The notes: generated from the letters alone by a model not told the origin. A stretch of 64,000 nucleotides of DNA from Thiodiazotropha sp040793985 (GCA_040793985.1 JBFNJI010000003.1:496001-560000), one strand, 5' to 3'; positions 9,149-18,178 are shown, numbered from the stretch's first letter. Translations and numbers: made by a program.

Positions 9149-9889
9149 TTATCGACTGGCGGAAGGGGCAGTTTTTCCATGGGGGGTATCGGGGCTACTA
9201 CTGTTTTCGATTAAGTAGCGGAGAATGTCGGTCATCAGGCTGTTTATTTTCCTGTATGCCTCAGTGGATGCGGAGAGGATCTCTTCTGCGGTCTGAATGT
9301 ACTTGCCATCGACAATTTCGTCCCCGCAGTTCTCGACGATTGCCGCAGCGGAGTGCGCAGTGGTTTCCAAGTGGAACTGAAGTCCCATCACATTGAGCCC
9401 AATTTGAAAAGCCTGGTTCCGACAGCCTTCGCTTTCCGCGATGCGAACGGCCCCGCGCGGCAGGTTGAATGTTTCACCATGCCAGTGAAATGCGGTTATC
9501 TCAGGGGGAAACGGAAACTGCGTGTCGCCTTGCGGATTTGCAGCCCTGATCGGAAACCAACCGATCTCCTTCTCCGAATTGGGATAGATTTCACCGCCAA
9601 GTGAAGCCGCTATCAGCTGTGCGCCCAGACAGATACCCAGAGTAGGTTTTCCCGCGTCAATCACGCGTTTTATAAAGGCCTTCTCTCTCACCAGCCAGGG
9701 GTGTTCAAGTTCATCGTTGACGCTCATCGGTCCGCCCATGACGATGAGCAGATCGATATCCTCGATCATGGGAAGGGCTTGGGTATTGAAGAACTGGGTG
9801 TTGGAGATCTCATACCCGGATTGCAGCAGCCAATCCTCAATACTGCCGAGTCCCTCGAAGGGTACATGCTGTAGATAGTGGGCTCGCAT
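9149..9889 (-). CDS. Class I glutamine amidotransferase (GMP-synthase-like domain)
   Basis: A stand-alone GATase1 domain that would release ammonia from glutamine, or act as a related gamma-glutamyl hydrolase. The nucleophile elbow is GICLGAQ with C87, and the other triad members are H173 and E175 (QFHLET). The ATG at 9889 gives MRAHYLQHVP, where family similarity begins. A TTG at 9949 would add 20 unlikely residues, although AGGAG lies before it. No synthetase partner is adjacent, so the acceptor substrate is unknown. About 246 aa; the last 15 or so residues are Ser/Pro-rich. Confidence 0.8.
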   Translation of the reverse strand: MRAHYLQHVPFEGLGSIEDWLLQSGYEISNTQFFNTQALPMIEDIDLLIVMGGPMSVNDELEHPWLVREKAFIKRVIDAGKPTLGICLGAQLIAASLGGEIYPNSEKEIGWFPIRAANPQGDTQFPFPPEITAFHWHGETFNLPRGAVRIAESEGCRNQAFQIGLNVMGLQFHLETTAHSAAAIVENCGDEIVDGKYIQTAEEILSASTEAYRKINSLMTDILRYLIENSSSPDTPHGKTAPSASR

Positions 9890-10038
9890 TAGTTGGCAGA
9901 AAGGGGGACTGGAGGCGCGATCCCCGGCTCCTTCCGCGGTTTTATGCAATGCGGTCTTGCTCCTGTGCGACCGGGGCCCGGTACTGCTGTTGGGCTTGCA
10001 CCATGAGTGCTTTCCCAGTGCACAGGTGTTCCAGACCG

Positions 10039-10884
10039 TCAGGCAAGTTGCGTCTTGAGTTTGCCCATGGCGTTTTTTTCGATCTGACGGATACGCTCCG
10101 CCGAGACCTGGAAGCGATCGGCGAGCTCGTGCAGGGTCGATTTCTTCTCACCCAGCCAGCGGGCCTTGAGGATCTCACGGCTGCGCTCATCGAGATCCTG
10201 CATGGCGTCGATCAGGCGTTGCTTCATCTGCGACTCGCTGTCAGAGGACTCGAGCAGGGATGCGGGTTCCATGCGCATGTCGCTGAGGTAGCCCGCCGGG
10301 GTCGCTGTCACCTGATCCTCGTCGTCATGGAGGGGGCCATCGAAGGCGATATCCTGACCGGAGAGGCGGGACTCCATCTCCAGTACGGTCTCGGGTTTGA
10401 CCCCAAGATCCTGAGCCACGTCGTCCACCTCCTCCCTGGAGAACCAGCCGAGGCGTTTTTTCGAACTGCGCAGGTTGAAGAAAAGCTTGCGTTGCGCCTT
10501 GGTAGTGGCGATTTTGACGATACGCCAGTTTTTCAGGATGTACTCGTGGATCTCCGCCTTGATCCAGTGGACGGCGAAGGAGACCAGACGAACTCCCATG
10601 TCGGGATCAAAACGCCTAACCGCCTTCATTAGGCCGACGGTACCCTCCTGGATCAGATCGGGCAGGGCGAGACCGTAACCGCTGTAGTTGCGGGCAATAC
10701 GTACCACGAAACGGATATGCGAGGTGATCAATCGCTGCGCGGCCTGGAGGTCCTGCTGGTCACGAAGCCTGATCGCAAGAGACATCTCCTCCTCAGCGCT
10801 CAACATGGGCAGCTGGAAGGCGGCGCTGATATAGGCGTCCATGCTGCCTGAAGGCATAGTGGTCAGTGCGATGTCTTTACTCAT
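10039..10884 (-). CDS. rpoH: RNA polymerase sigma-32 (heat shock) factor
   Basis: Directs RNA polymerase to heat-shock promoters. The RpoH box is recognisable as QRKLFFNLR, and region 2 (DLIQEGTVGLMKAVRRFDP) and region 4 (ERIRQIEKNAMGKLK) are complete. At 281 aa it is slightly shorter than the E. coli protein. GGGGAG precedes the ATG. It follows ftsX in the conserved ftsY-ftsE-ftsX-rpoH order, but 288 bases separate it from ftsX. It has its own promoter, which is overlapped by a CIRCE operator. Confidence 0.96.
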   Translation of the reverse strand: MSKDIALTTMPSGSMDAYISAAFQLPMLSAEEEMSLAIRLRDQQDLQAAQRLITSHIRFVVRIARNYSGYGLALPDLIQEGTVGLMKAVRRFDPDMGVRLVSFAVHWIKAEIHEYILKNWRIVKIATTKAQRKLFFNLRSSKKRLGWFSREEVDDVAQDLGVKPETVLEMESRLSGQDIAFDGPLHDDEDQVTATPAGYLSDMRMEPASLLESSDSESQMKQRLIDAMQDLDERSREILKARWLGEKKSTLHELADRFQVSAERIRQIEKNAMGKLKTQLA

Positions 10885-10914
10885 TGAGTCTCCCCATATA
10901 AATCTGCTGGATAG

Positions 10915-10944
10915 ATATTAGCACTCTCAAATGAGGAGTGCCAA
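10915..10944 (-). promoter_or_regulatory. Sigma-70-type promoter of rpoH
   Basis: Read on the minus strand: TTGGCA (10944-10939), an 18-base spacer, then TAATAT (10920-10915). The -10 box matches 5 of 6 and the -35 box 4 of 6. The start of rpoH is about 30 bases downstream of the -10 box, giving a short leader. The whole core promoter coincides with the CIRCE inverted repeat. Confidence 0.6.
10918..10944 (-). promoter_or_regulatory. CIRCE operator (HrcA-binding inverted repeat)
   Basis: On the plus strand the sequence is TTAGCACTC (10918-10926), nine bases, GAGTGCCAA (10936-10944). The CIRCE consensus is TTAGCACTC-N9-GAGTGCTAA, so 17 of 18 arm positions match and the spacer is exact. CIRCE is the operator of the heat-shock repressor HrcA. 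Its position across the -35/-10 region of rpoH predicts direct repression of rpoH by HrcA. No hrcA gene lies in the window. Confidence 0.8.
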
Positions 10945-11172
10945 TCGAAAGATATGACAGGGAGCCGGGATAAAAGTTCCCCCCGTTGTATAGGCATAAA
11001 CTCTTTGTTTTACAAAGGGATATATTGCTATTGCCCAATCAGCGGCGGGATACTTGCGAGGCCCGCAGTAGTTAATTCAGATCGTAGAAAAGTATGAGTT
11101 TTTATTTGGTCTGCGGCAGATTGTGGCGAATTCAACAGCCGTAGCGCTGCAAATGGCTTGGCGCCGGCCAGT

Positions 11173-12117
11173 TCAGCTGGGCTCAATGGCGCTGAGGTGC
11201 CTGCCGACAGCCAGCCAGGAGCCGGCCAGGCCCAGCAGGCTGCTAGCGAACAGCAGCGAAAAGACGGTTGACAGGTTCAGGGAAGAGAGGCTGAAGCTGC
11301 TCTCGTAGAGATTTGCCAGGTTGGCAATGGGTCCGCTCAGCAGCGTGATGGCGATGGCCACCAGTAACCAGGCAATGATGCCGCCGAAGAGGCCGTACCA
11401 GAATCCGGTGTAGAGGAACGGTCGCCGGATAAATGCGTTGGTGGCACCGATCAGCTTGGTGATTTCGATCTCCGCATGCCGGTTCTGGATCTCCAGGCGA
11501 ATGGTATTGCCGACAATCAGCAGCACCGCCATGCCGAGGAGGGCGGCGAGCACCACCACAGCACGTTGGGCGATGACGGTGATTGCCTGCAGTCTGCGTA
11601 CCCACTGCAGATCGAGCTGGACGATGTCGGCGTCGGGCAGGAGTTTCAACTCCCGCACTAGCAACTGGGCGGTCTCCGCTGTCGTGTAGTCTGCCTTGGG
11701 TTGGACGATCAGCAGTGCCGGCAATGGATTGCTGTCGAGCGCCTCCAGGGCGTCGGCATAACCGCTGAGCTGTTGAAACTCTTCCAGGGCCGACGCCCGG
11801 GTGGTCAGCTCCACACCTTCGATGCGCTGATGCTGGCGCAGCTCTTTCGCCAGCGCCGCGGCCTTCTCGTCAGACACGCTCTGTTTCAGGAAGACAGAGA
11901 TAGTGGCCCCGCTGTCCCAGGCGCCGCTGATACGCTGCAGGTTGCCGAGCATGACATGCAGTCCCAGCGGCATGGCGAGGGCGATGCCGATCACCGCGCA
12001 GGTCATCAGGGTTGCGAGTTGGTTCTGGACCATTCGCCCGAGGCTGGATAGGGCCACCTGAACGTGGCGTTGGAACCAAATCTGAGGTGATTTCAGTAAA
12101 CGCTTACTCACCGACAT
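11173..12117 (-). CDS. ftsX: Cell division protein FtsX
   Basis: Permease-like partner of FtsE in the ABC complex at the division septum; it activates periplasmic peptidoglycan hydrolases. It has an N-terminal cytoplasmic segment, a first membrane helix (about 36-56), a periplasmic domain, and three further helices in the C-terminal half, as in the MacB/FtsX fold. Length is 314 aa, typical for Gammaproteobacteria. Its start overlaps the end of ftsE by 14 bases, which suggests coupled translation. Confidence 0.95.
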   Translation of the reverse strand: MSVSKRLLKSPQIWFQRHVQVALSSLGRMVQNQLATLMTCAVIGIALAMPLGLHVMLGNLQRISGAWDSGATISVFLKQSVSDEKAAALAKELRQHQRIEGVELTTRASALEEFQQLSGYADALEALDSNPLPALLIVQPKADYTTAETAQLLVRELKLLPDADIVQLDLQWVRRLQAITVIAQRAVVVLAALLGMAVLLIVGNTIRLEIQNRHAEIEITKLIGATNAFIRRPFLYTGFWYGLFGGIIAWLLVAIAITLLSGPIANLANLYESSFSLSSLNLSTVFSLLFASSLLGLAGSWLAVGRHLSAIEPS

Positions 12118-12790
12118 CAGCAGGCTCCGTCTTGGTGTCGGCGACCAGTTGTCCCTTGTTCAGGGTGAGAATGCGTTTCTGCATGCGGTTGATCAGGTCG
12201 ATGTCGTGGGAGGCGATGAGCAGGGTTACCCCGACCTGGTTGAATTGCATGAAGAGCTGCATGATCTCTTCGGAGAGTGCGGGATCGAGATTGCCTGTGG
12301 GTTCATCCGCCAGTACCAGCGGGGGTTTGCTGACCACCGCGCGGGCGATGCCAACCCGCTGTTGTTCTCCCCCGGAGAGGGTGATCGGTCCGCTTCGTTC
12401 CTTGTGTAACAGACCCACCTTGTCGAGCGCCGCGCGAACCCGGCGCCCGATCTCCTTGTGACCGACACCGGCGACCACCAGGGGGAGTGCCACATTGTCA
12501 AACACCGTGCGGTCGTGAAGCAGCCGGTGATCCTGGAAGATCATCCCGACGTCGCGACGGTGATAGGGGATCTGGCGATTCTTCAGGCGGCTGAGATTGC
12601 GCTCATTGACATGCAGCTGTCCGGTACTCGGGCGCTCCAGCAGACCGATCAGTTTCAACAGCGTACTCTTGCCCGCCCCTGAGTGACCGGTGAGAAACAC
12701 CATCTCCTCCGCCTCGATGCGCAGGGTTACGTTGCTCAGGCCGGTATGCCCGCCGGGGTAGCGTTTACTGACATTGTCGAAGTGGATCAA
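12104..12790 (-). CDS. ftsE: Cell division ATP-binding protein FtsE
   Basis: ABC ATPase of the FtsEX complex. Walker A is GHSGAGKST, the signature is LSGGEQQRV, and Walker B is VLADEPTGN. There is no suitable ATG; a TTG at 12790 gives the canonical beginning IHFDNVSKRYPGG, 7 bases after the ftsY stop. A TTG at 12820 would add ten residues and overlap ftsY. The start is therefore uncertain by 30 bases. It lies between ftsY and ftsX in the conserved order. Confidence 0.94.
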   Translation of the reverse strand: MIHFDNVSKRYPGGHTGLSNVTLRIEAEEMVFLTGHSGAGKSTLLKLIGLLERPSTGQLHVNERNLSRLKNRQIPYHRRDVGMIFQDHRLLHDRTVFDNVALPLVVAGVGHKEIGRRVRAALDKVGLLHKERSGPITLSGGEQQRVGIARAVVSKPPLVLADEPTGNLDPALSEEIMQLFMQFNQVGVTLLIASHDIDLINRMQKRILTLNKGQLVADTKTEPADVGE

Positions 12791-12797
12791 GGTGCTG

Positions 12798-13796
12798 CTA
12801 ACTTTGGCTTTGGGTTTCAAAAAGGGCGTCTATGAACTCGTCCGGATCAAACTCCCGCAGATCCTCAATGGCCTCTCCAACACCGATGAAACGGATCGGG
12901 ACCTTGACCTTGTCCGCAATGGCGAAAACCACACCGCCTTTTGCGGTACCGTCGAGCTTGGTGATCACAAGTCCCGTCAAGCCGACGGTCTGGTGAAACT
13001 GCTCCGCCTGGTTGAGCGCGTTCTGACCGGTACCCGCATCAACCACCAATAATACTTCATGGGGGGCATCCGGATCGATCTTCTTCAATACCCGGCTGAT
13101 TTTCGCCAACTCCTCCATCAGGTTTGACTTGGTATGCAGGCGTCCAGCGGTGTCGGCGATCAGGACATCAATATTGCGCGCACTGGCAGCCTGCAGGGCA
13201 TCGAACACCACCGATGCAGCATCCGCCCCGGTATGTTGGGCTATCACAGGTATCTGGTTGCGGTCGCCCCAGGTTTGCAGCTGTTCCACCGCGGCAGCGC
13301 GAAAGGTATCGCCGGCGGCGAGCATGACGCTCTCTCCATCGAGCTGGAGTTTCCTTGCCAACTTGCCGATGGTTGTAGTCTTTCCCGCCCCATTGATACC
13401 AACCATCAGCAGCACCAGGGGTTTGCCGCCCGTGCGTTCGGTGATGGGTTTGTCGCACGCCAGAAGTATCTCTCTGAGGTGCTGTTTCAGCAGCTGCATC
13501 AGCTTATGCGGATCGCTGAGCTGCTTTCGCTTAACCCTCTCCGTCAGATCGTTGATGATGCGGTTGGTCGCCTCGACTCCCACGTCCGCGGTGAGGAGTA
13601 GGGTTTCCAGCTCTTCCAACAGATCGTCGTCGATGCTCTTGCGGCCAAGCAGCAGGTTGGCCACTCCATCGGTGAGGTTGTGCCGGGTGCGCGAGAGGCG
13701 TTCTTGCAGTCGAGAGAAGAGACCGCGCTTCTCCTCCTCGGGAGCAGGCGCTATAACACCCTCTTGTTGTTTATTACGTTTGCCAAATCCGAACAT
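12798..13796 (-). CDS. ftsY: Signal recognition particle receptor FtsY
   Basis: GTPase receptor that docks SRP-ribosome complexes at the inner membrane. The NG domain is complete: G1 GINGAGKTTT, G3 DTAGR, G4 TKLDGTAKGG. At about 332 aa it is short because the acidic N-terminal A domain of the E. coli protein is nearly absent (only about 25 residues precede the N domain). The ATG at 13796 (MFGFGKRNKQ) is preferred, with GGTGA 8 bases upstream; an in-frame ATG lies at 13808. It is the first gene of the ftsYEX set and is divergent from the M16 peptidases. Confidence 0.95.
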   Translation of the reverse strand: MFGFGKRNKQQEGVIAPAPEEEKRGLFSRLQERLSRTRHNLTDGVANLLLGRKSIDDDLLEELETLLLTADVGVEATNRIINDLTERVKRKQLSDPHKLMQLLKQHLREILLACDKPITERTGGKPLVLLMVGINGAGKTTTIGKLARKLQLDGESVMLAAGDTFRAAAVEQLQTWGDRNQIPVIAQHTGADAASVVFDALQAASARNIDVLIADTAGRLHTKSNLMEELAKISRVLKKIDPDAPHEVLLVVDAGTGQNALNQAEQFHQTVGLTGLVITKLDGTAKGGVVFAIADKVKVPIRFIGVGEAIEDLREFDPDEFIDALFETQSQS

Positions 13797-13954
13797 GCGG
13801 CATTTCACCGGTGCTAAGTTTGGAACTCTGTGCTGATCACAGGTTCATAGTTGTTGTTTGGACAATCCCGTCAGCCTCTGAAAGAATGCCCCGGGCTGTC
13901 GAGGACGCTATTCTACAGCGCCCTGGGACTATATATAAAGAGAGGATGTTGCTA

Positions 13955-15319
13955 ATGCGAAGATTGATCGCCGGCCTGGCGCTGATGGCGCTCTGTTTCA
14001 GCTATGCCGAGGCAGATGTGGTCGAACACAGGCTCGACAACGGCATGAAAGTGATAATCAAACAGGACCGGCGGGCACCCATCGCCGTCTCTCAAGTCTG
14101 GTACAAGGTTGGTTCGAGTTACGAATTCGGCGGCATCACCGGCGTCTCCCACGTGCTTGAGCACATGATGTTCAAAGGCACAAAGAGACATCCACCCGGT
14201 GAGTTCTCGCGTATCATCGCCGCCAATGGCGGTGACGAGAACGCCTTCACCGGTCGTGACTATACCGCCTACTTTCAGACCATGGCGAGCGACCGCCTGG
14301 AGGTCTCATTCGAACTCGAGGCCGATCGCATGCGTAACCTGTTGCTGCTTCCCGAGGAGTTTGAAAAGGAGGTCGAGGTGGTCAAGGAGGAGCGCCGTAT
14401 GCGTACCGAGGACAAACCCCAGTCACTGACCTATGAGCGCTTTGTCGCCGGTGCCTACGAGAGTTCCCCCTACCGTACGCCGGTTATCGGTTGGATGGCT
14501 GATCTGGACGCACTGCAGGTCGACGACCTCAAGGTCTGGTACCGCAAGTGGTATGCGCCAAACAACGCCACCCTGGTTGTGGTGGGTGATGTGGAACCCG
14601 CTGTGGTGATTGAACTGGCGGAACGCCATTTCGGCCCCCTCAAACCGGAGCAGGTAGCGCAACCGAAACCGCGCCTGGAACCGATGCAGCGAGGCAGCAA
14701 ACGAATCACGGTCAAGGTTCCTGCCCGGCAACCCTACCTGATCATGGGTTACAAGACCCCGGTGGTGGGTAAGGCCGATCAGGCCTGGGAACCATACGCC
14801 CTGGAGATGCTCGCCTATGTGCTGGATGGCGGCAGCAGCGCACGCCTCAGTAACAACCTGATACGAGGCAGCAAGCTGGCGGTTGCGGCGGATACCAGTT
14901 ACAGCGCCTTCACCCGGCTTCCGGGAATGCTGGTAATGGATGCGATACCGGCTCCAGACAGCAGCATCGAGGCGGTTGAAAAGGCCTTGCTGAAGGAGAT
15001 TGGGCGATTCAAGGAAGAGTTGGTCAGTGAGCAGGAAATGGAGCGCGTGCGCAACCAGATAATCGCGGCCAAGGTCTACGAGAAGGACTCGGTGTTCTAT
15101 CAGGCAATGCTGATCGGCCGGCTGGAGACGGTTGGGCTCGATTGGCGCCTTGCCGACGAATATGTGGATCAGTTGAAGAGCGTCACCGCGGAACAGATCA
15201 AGCAGGTCGCGGAGAAGTACCTGATTGAGGAGAATCTCAGCGTGGCGGTACTGGAGCCGTTGCCGTTGGATACAGCCATGACCAAACCGATGAGCGGGGG
15301 TGTTGCCCATGCCTACTAG
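13955..15319 (+). CDS. Periplasmic M16 zinc peptidase, catalytic subunit
   Basis: Insulinase/pitrilysin-family protease. A signal peptide (MRRLIAGLALMALCFSYAEA) leads to a mature protein whose zinc motif HVLEH is at 66-70, with the distal ligand E146 76 residues after the last histidine. The ATG at 13955 has AGGA 8 bases before it; upstream in-frame starts add non-family residues. About 454 aa. It overlaps a second M16 gene that lacks the zinc motif, so the two likely form a heterodimer like the mitochondrial processing peptidase. The substrate is unknown. Confidence 0.9.
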   Translation: MRRLIAGLALMALCFSYAEADVVEHRLDNGMKVIIKQDRRAPIAVSQVWYKVGSSYEFGGITGVSHVLEHMMFKGTKRHPPGEFSRIIAANGGDENAFTGRDYTAYFQTMASDRLEVSFELEADRMRNLLLLPEEFEKEVEVVKEERRMRTEDKPQSLTYERFVAGAYESSPYRTPVIGWMADLDALQVDDLKVWYRKWYAPNNATLVVVGDVEPAVVIELAERHFGPLKPEQVAQPKPRLEPMQRGSKRITVKVPARQPYLIMGYKTPVVGKADQAWEPYALEMLAYVLDGGSSARLSNNLIRGSKLAVAADTSYSAFTRLPGMLVMDAIPAPDSSIEAVEKALLKEIGRFKEELVSEQEMERVRNQIIAAKVYEKDSVFYQAMLIGRLETVGLDWRLADEYVDQLKSVTAEQIKQVAEKYLIEENLSVAVLEPLPLDTAMTKPMSGGVAHAY

Positions 15320-16673
15320 TCTATGGTTCAAACTGGCCATCTCCTGCGTTCTCCTGCTGCCGGGCGGAAGGCTCTCGGCCGCACCTCATATTCAGACCTG
15401 GCAGACGCCTAACGGGGCCAAGGTGCTGTTTGTGGAGGCACCTGAAATCGCCATGCTCGACGTACGCCTGGTGTTCGATGCCGGCAGTGCCCGGGACGGT
15501 GATGCAGCGGGTGTCACCTCGTTCACCAACAGTCTGCTGAGCGAGGGAGCCGGCGAGTGGAGCGCATATCAGATCGCCGAACGCCTGGAGAGTGTGGGTG
15601 CACAGCTCGAGACCGGATCGCTCAGGGACATGGCCTGGGTGGCGGTACGTTCGCTGACCCAGCCCAAGGCACTCGCCACCAGCCTCGAGACGTTGGCAGC
15701 GGTGGTCGCCAAGCCCAGCTTTAACGCGGAGGATATAGAGCGCCAGCGCCAAGCCATACTCGCCGGGCTGGTACAGGATCAACAGTCACCGGGTAGCCTG
15801 GGTAAAAAACGACTCTACAAACTGGTCTACGGCGATCATCCCTACGCCGGTGATCCCGATGGGAGCATCGAGTCGGTGAAGGCGATAACCCGCGAGCAGC
15901 TGATTGCCACCCACAAGCGCCTCTATGTGGCAAAGAATGCCCAGGTCGCCATTGTCGGTGCGGTCACCAGGGGCGAGGCTGAAGCGATCGCCAAGCAGGT
16001 AACCGCTGGACTCATACCCGGTGAAAAGGTACCGAATCTGCCGCCGGTGGCCCCATTGCAGGCGGCAGTCGATGAACAGATCTCCTTCCCTTCGACCCAG
16101 TCACATCTCTATATTGGGCAACCGGGGATGCGACGGGGCGATCCCGACTATTTTCCCCTCTATGTGGGCAACCATATCCTCGGCGGCAGTGGTCTGGTCT
16201 CGATTCTCAGCAACGAGGTGCGTGAAAAGCGCGGTTTGAGTTACAGTGTCTATAGCTTCTTCCTGCCGATGCGCCAGATCGGGCTCTTCCAGATGGGGCT
16301 GCAGACCAAGAACGACCAGGCCGGAGAGGCGCTGCTTGTGGTGAAGAACACCCTTGACCGTTTCATCCGGGAGGGGCCTACGGAAGAGGAGCTGAATGCG
16401 GCGAAGCAGAACATAACCGGCGGTTTTCCTCTGCGTATCGCATCCAATGGCAAAATCGTCGAATACCTGGCGGTCATCGGCTTTTATGATCTGCCCCTCG
16501 ACTATCTGGATAAATTCACGGCTAGAGTTACCGCGGTGAGCCGCGAGCAGATCAAGGACGCCTTTCTGCGACGCATCGACCCGGAGCGTCTCGTCAGGGT
16601 GCAGGTTGGGCGTACCGCGCCCCTGGCTCAAGTCTCCAGGGAATCAGACGCTGATAGCAACGATAGGGATTGA
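15309..16673 (+). CDS. Periplasmic M16-family protein, non-catalytic subunit
   Basis: Second insulinase-like gene, overlapping the first by 11 bases. An N-terminal signal sequence ends near LSAAPH. At the place of the HxxEH zinc motif it reads SFTNSLLSEG, so it cannot bind catalytic zinc in the usual way. It keeps the C-terminal M16 features, including the R/Y-containing EKRGLSYSVYS segment that helps bind substrate. The ATG at 15309 is preferred; GTG 15300 and TTG 15303 are in frame. About 454 aa, matching its partner in size. Confidence 0.88.
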   Translation: MPTSLWFKLAISCVLLLPGGRLSAAPHIQTWQTPNGAKVLFVEAPEIAMLDVRLVFDAGSARDGDAAGVTSFTNSLLSEGAGEWSAYQIAERLESVGAQLETGSLRDMAWVAVRSLTQPKALATSLETLAAVVAKPSFNAEDIERQRQAILAGLVQDQQSPGSLGKKRLYKLVYGDHPYAGDPDGSIESVKAITREQLIATHKRLYVAKNAQVAIVGAVTRGEAEAIAKQVTAGLIPGEKVPNLPPVAPLQAAVDEQISFPSTQSHLYIGQPGMRRGDPDYFPLYVGNHILGGSGLVSILSNEVREKRGLSYSVYSFFLPMRQIGLFQMGLQTKNDQAGEALLVVKNTLDRFIREGPTEEELNAAKQNITGGFPLRIASNGKIVEYLAVIGFYDLPLDYLDKFTARVTAVSREQIKDAFLRRIDPERLVRVQVGRTAPLAQVSRESDADSNDRD

Positions 16674-16709
16674 TCGCCAACCGATAGATCGAGAGAAGGT
16701 TTCTGAGCA

Positions 16710-17279
16710 ATGTCCAGTCAGGCTGCTTGCCAAGTAAGAATAATCGGCGGAAGACACCGCGGGCGCCGCCTCCATTTTCCTGAACTACCGGGATTGAGAC
16801 CGACGGGAGACCGTATCCGCGAGACCCTGTTCAACTGGCTGCAACCCTATATCGAGGGCGCGCGCTGTCTCGATCTGTTTGCCGGCAGCGGCGCATTGGG
16901 GCTGGAAGCCGCATCCCGCGGCGCGGCCCAGGTGGTGATGCTCGATACCGCGATGGCGGTAATCAGGCAGTTGGCCGAGAACAAGCGCCAACTCGAACTT
17001 GACCAAGTCCAGATAGTGCGCGCGGATGCGCTGCAATGGTTGGAGCAGGGGGCGATGCCCTTCGATGTCGTGTTTCTGGATCCGCCGTTCGTCGATAATC
17101 TGCTGCAGCCGCTCTGCCAACGCTTGAGCATGGGTTGGTTGGCGGATGGTGCCCATATCTACTGGGAAGATGCGGCACCGCGCAACACGCCATCCCTGCC
17201 AGAGGGATGGGAAATGCAAAAGCAGAAAACAGCGGGTCAGGTACACTATGGCCTGGCCTGCGCTTCGCTGCCCGGCTGA
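16710..17279 (+). CDS. rsmD: 16S rRNA (guanine-966-N2)-methyltransferase
   Basis: Methylates G966 of 16S rRNA. The SAM-binding motif is CLDLFAGSGALGLEA, and the catalytic N6/N2-methyltransferase motif is FLDPPF. The N-terminal RIIGGRHRGRRL is diagnostic. Length is 189 aa. GAGAAGG precedes the ATG at a usable distance. It sits between the M16 pair and coaD, as in many Gammaproteobacteria. Confidence 0.95.
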   Translation: MSSQAACQVRIIGGRHRGRRLHFPELPGLRPTGDRIRETLFNWLQPYIEGARCLDLFAGSGALGLEAASRGAAQVVMLDTAMAVIRQLAENKRQLELDQVQIVRADALQWLEQGAMPFDVVFLDPPFVDNLLQPLCQRLSMGWLADGAHIYWEDAAPRNTPSLPEGWEMQKQKTAGQVHYGLACASLPG

Positions 17280-17341
17280 TAATTATCATTCATTGGTCGG
17301 GTTTCTGGTACTATTATGCCTTTTACCGATTCCGTGAGCAT

Positions 17342-17818
17342 ATGATAACTGCCGTCTATCCCGGAACCTTCGATCCGATCACTAACGGTCACAGTGACCT
17401 GGTCAGAAGGGCTTCCAAGCTTTTCGATCACATCATCTTGGCCATCGCCAAGAACAGTGGCAAGAATCCGGCATTTGACCTGGAGCAGCGGCGGAGGCTG
17501 GTGGAAAACGTATTGTGCAAAGTTGAGAATGTCGAGATTCGAATCTTCGACAACCTGCTGGTCGACTTCGTACAGGAGTGCAATGCAAACGTGATATTGC
17601 GTGGACTGCGCGCGGTATCGGACTTCGAGTATGAGTTTCAACTGGCAGGTATGAATCGCCGCTTGGCGCCGGATATCGAGACCCTGTTTCTTACCCCGGC
17701 GGAACAATTTGCCTTCATCTCTTCAGGGTTGGTCAGAGAGATCGCCTCCCTGGGCGGTGATGTGTCGGAGTTTGTCCACCCAGAGGTTCAAGCGGCTCTG
17801 AGCAAACGCTTCAGTTAA
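17342..17818 (+). CDS. coaD: Phosphopantetheine adenylyltransferase
   Basis: Transfers AMP from ATP to 4'-phosphopantetheine, the next-to-last step of coenzyme A synthesis. The nucleotidyltransferase motif is GTFDPITNGH (T14-H17), and the ISSGLVREI segment corresponds to the usual ISSTxVRE. The ATG at 17342 gives MITAVYPGTFDP, the canonical start; a longer open frame through the rsmD end is not homologous. 158 aa, typical of the family. Confidence 0.96.
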   Translation: MITAVYPGTFDPITNGHSDLVRRASKLFDHIILAIAKNSGKNPAFDLEQRRRLVENVLCKVENVEIRIFDNLLVDFVQECNANVILRGLRAVSDFEYEFQLAGMNRRLAPDIETLFLTPAEQFAFISSGLVREIASLGGDVSEFVHPEVQAALSKRFS

Positions 17819-17923
17819 TCAGGTATCCCTGGGTGACGCAGGGTTAAATGCATCAATTTTCGATGTCAAACTCACGGTTAAACAACAGATTTCTAATTAT
17901 GCGATTTTGTAGGAGAGAAAAAT

Positions 17924-18178
17924 ATGGCGCTTATAATCACTGACGAGTGCATCAATTGTGATGTCTGTGAGCCTGAATGCCCCAACGGTGCCATCACCCA
18001 GGGTGATGAAATCTATGAAATTGAAGCCGATCTGTGTACCGAGTGTGTCGGCCACTACGATACCTCGCAGTGCGTGGAGGTATGTCCGGTGGACTGTATT
18101 CCAAAGGATCCCGATCATGAGGAGAGCTACGAGGAGTTGTACACCAAATATCTCAAGATCACCGGTGAATCTGAATAG
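17924..18178 (+). CDS. fdx: 2[4Fe-4S] ferredoxin, YfhL/Alvin type
   Basis: Small electron carrier. The first cluster motif is CINCDVCEPECP; the second has the long insertion typical of this type (CTEC, eight residues, CVEVCP), followed by an acidic C-terminal extension. 84 aa. GGAG in TAGGAGAG precedes the ATG. Position after coaD and before ggt is conserved in several Gammaproteobacteria. The electron partner is not shown by the context. Confidence 0.93.
   Translation: MALIITDECINCDVCEPECPNGAITQGDEIYEIEADLCTECVGHYDTSQCVEVCPVDCIPKDPDHEESYEELYTKYLKITGESE

Noticed and set aside
9949..10632. Plus-strand open frame of 227 codons
   Set aside because: It is antisense to rpoH, whose RpoH box and sigma regions are unmistakable.
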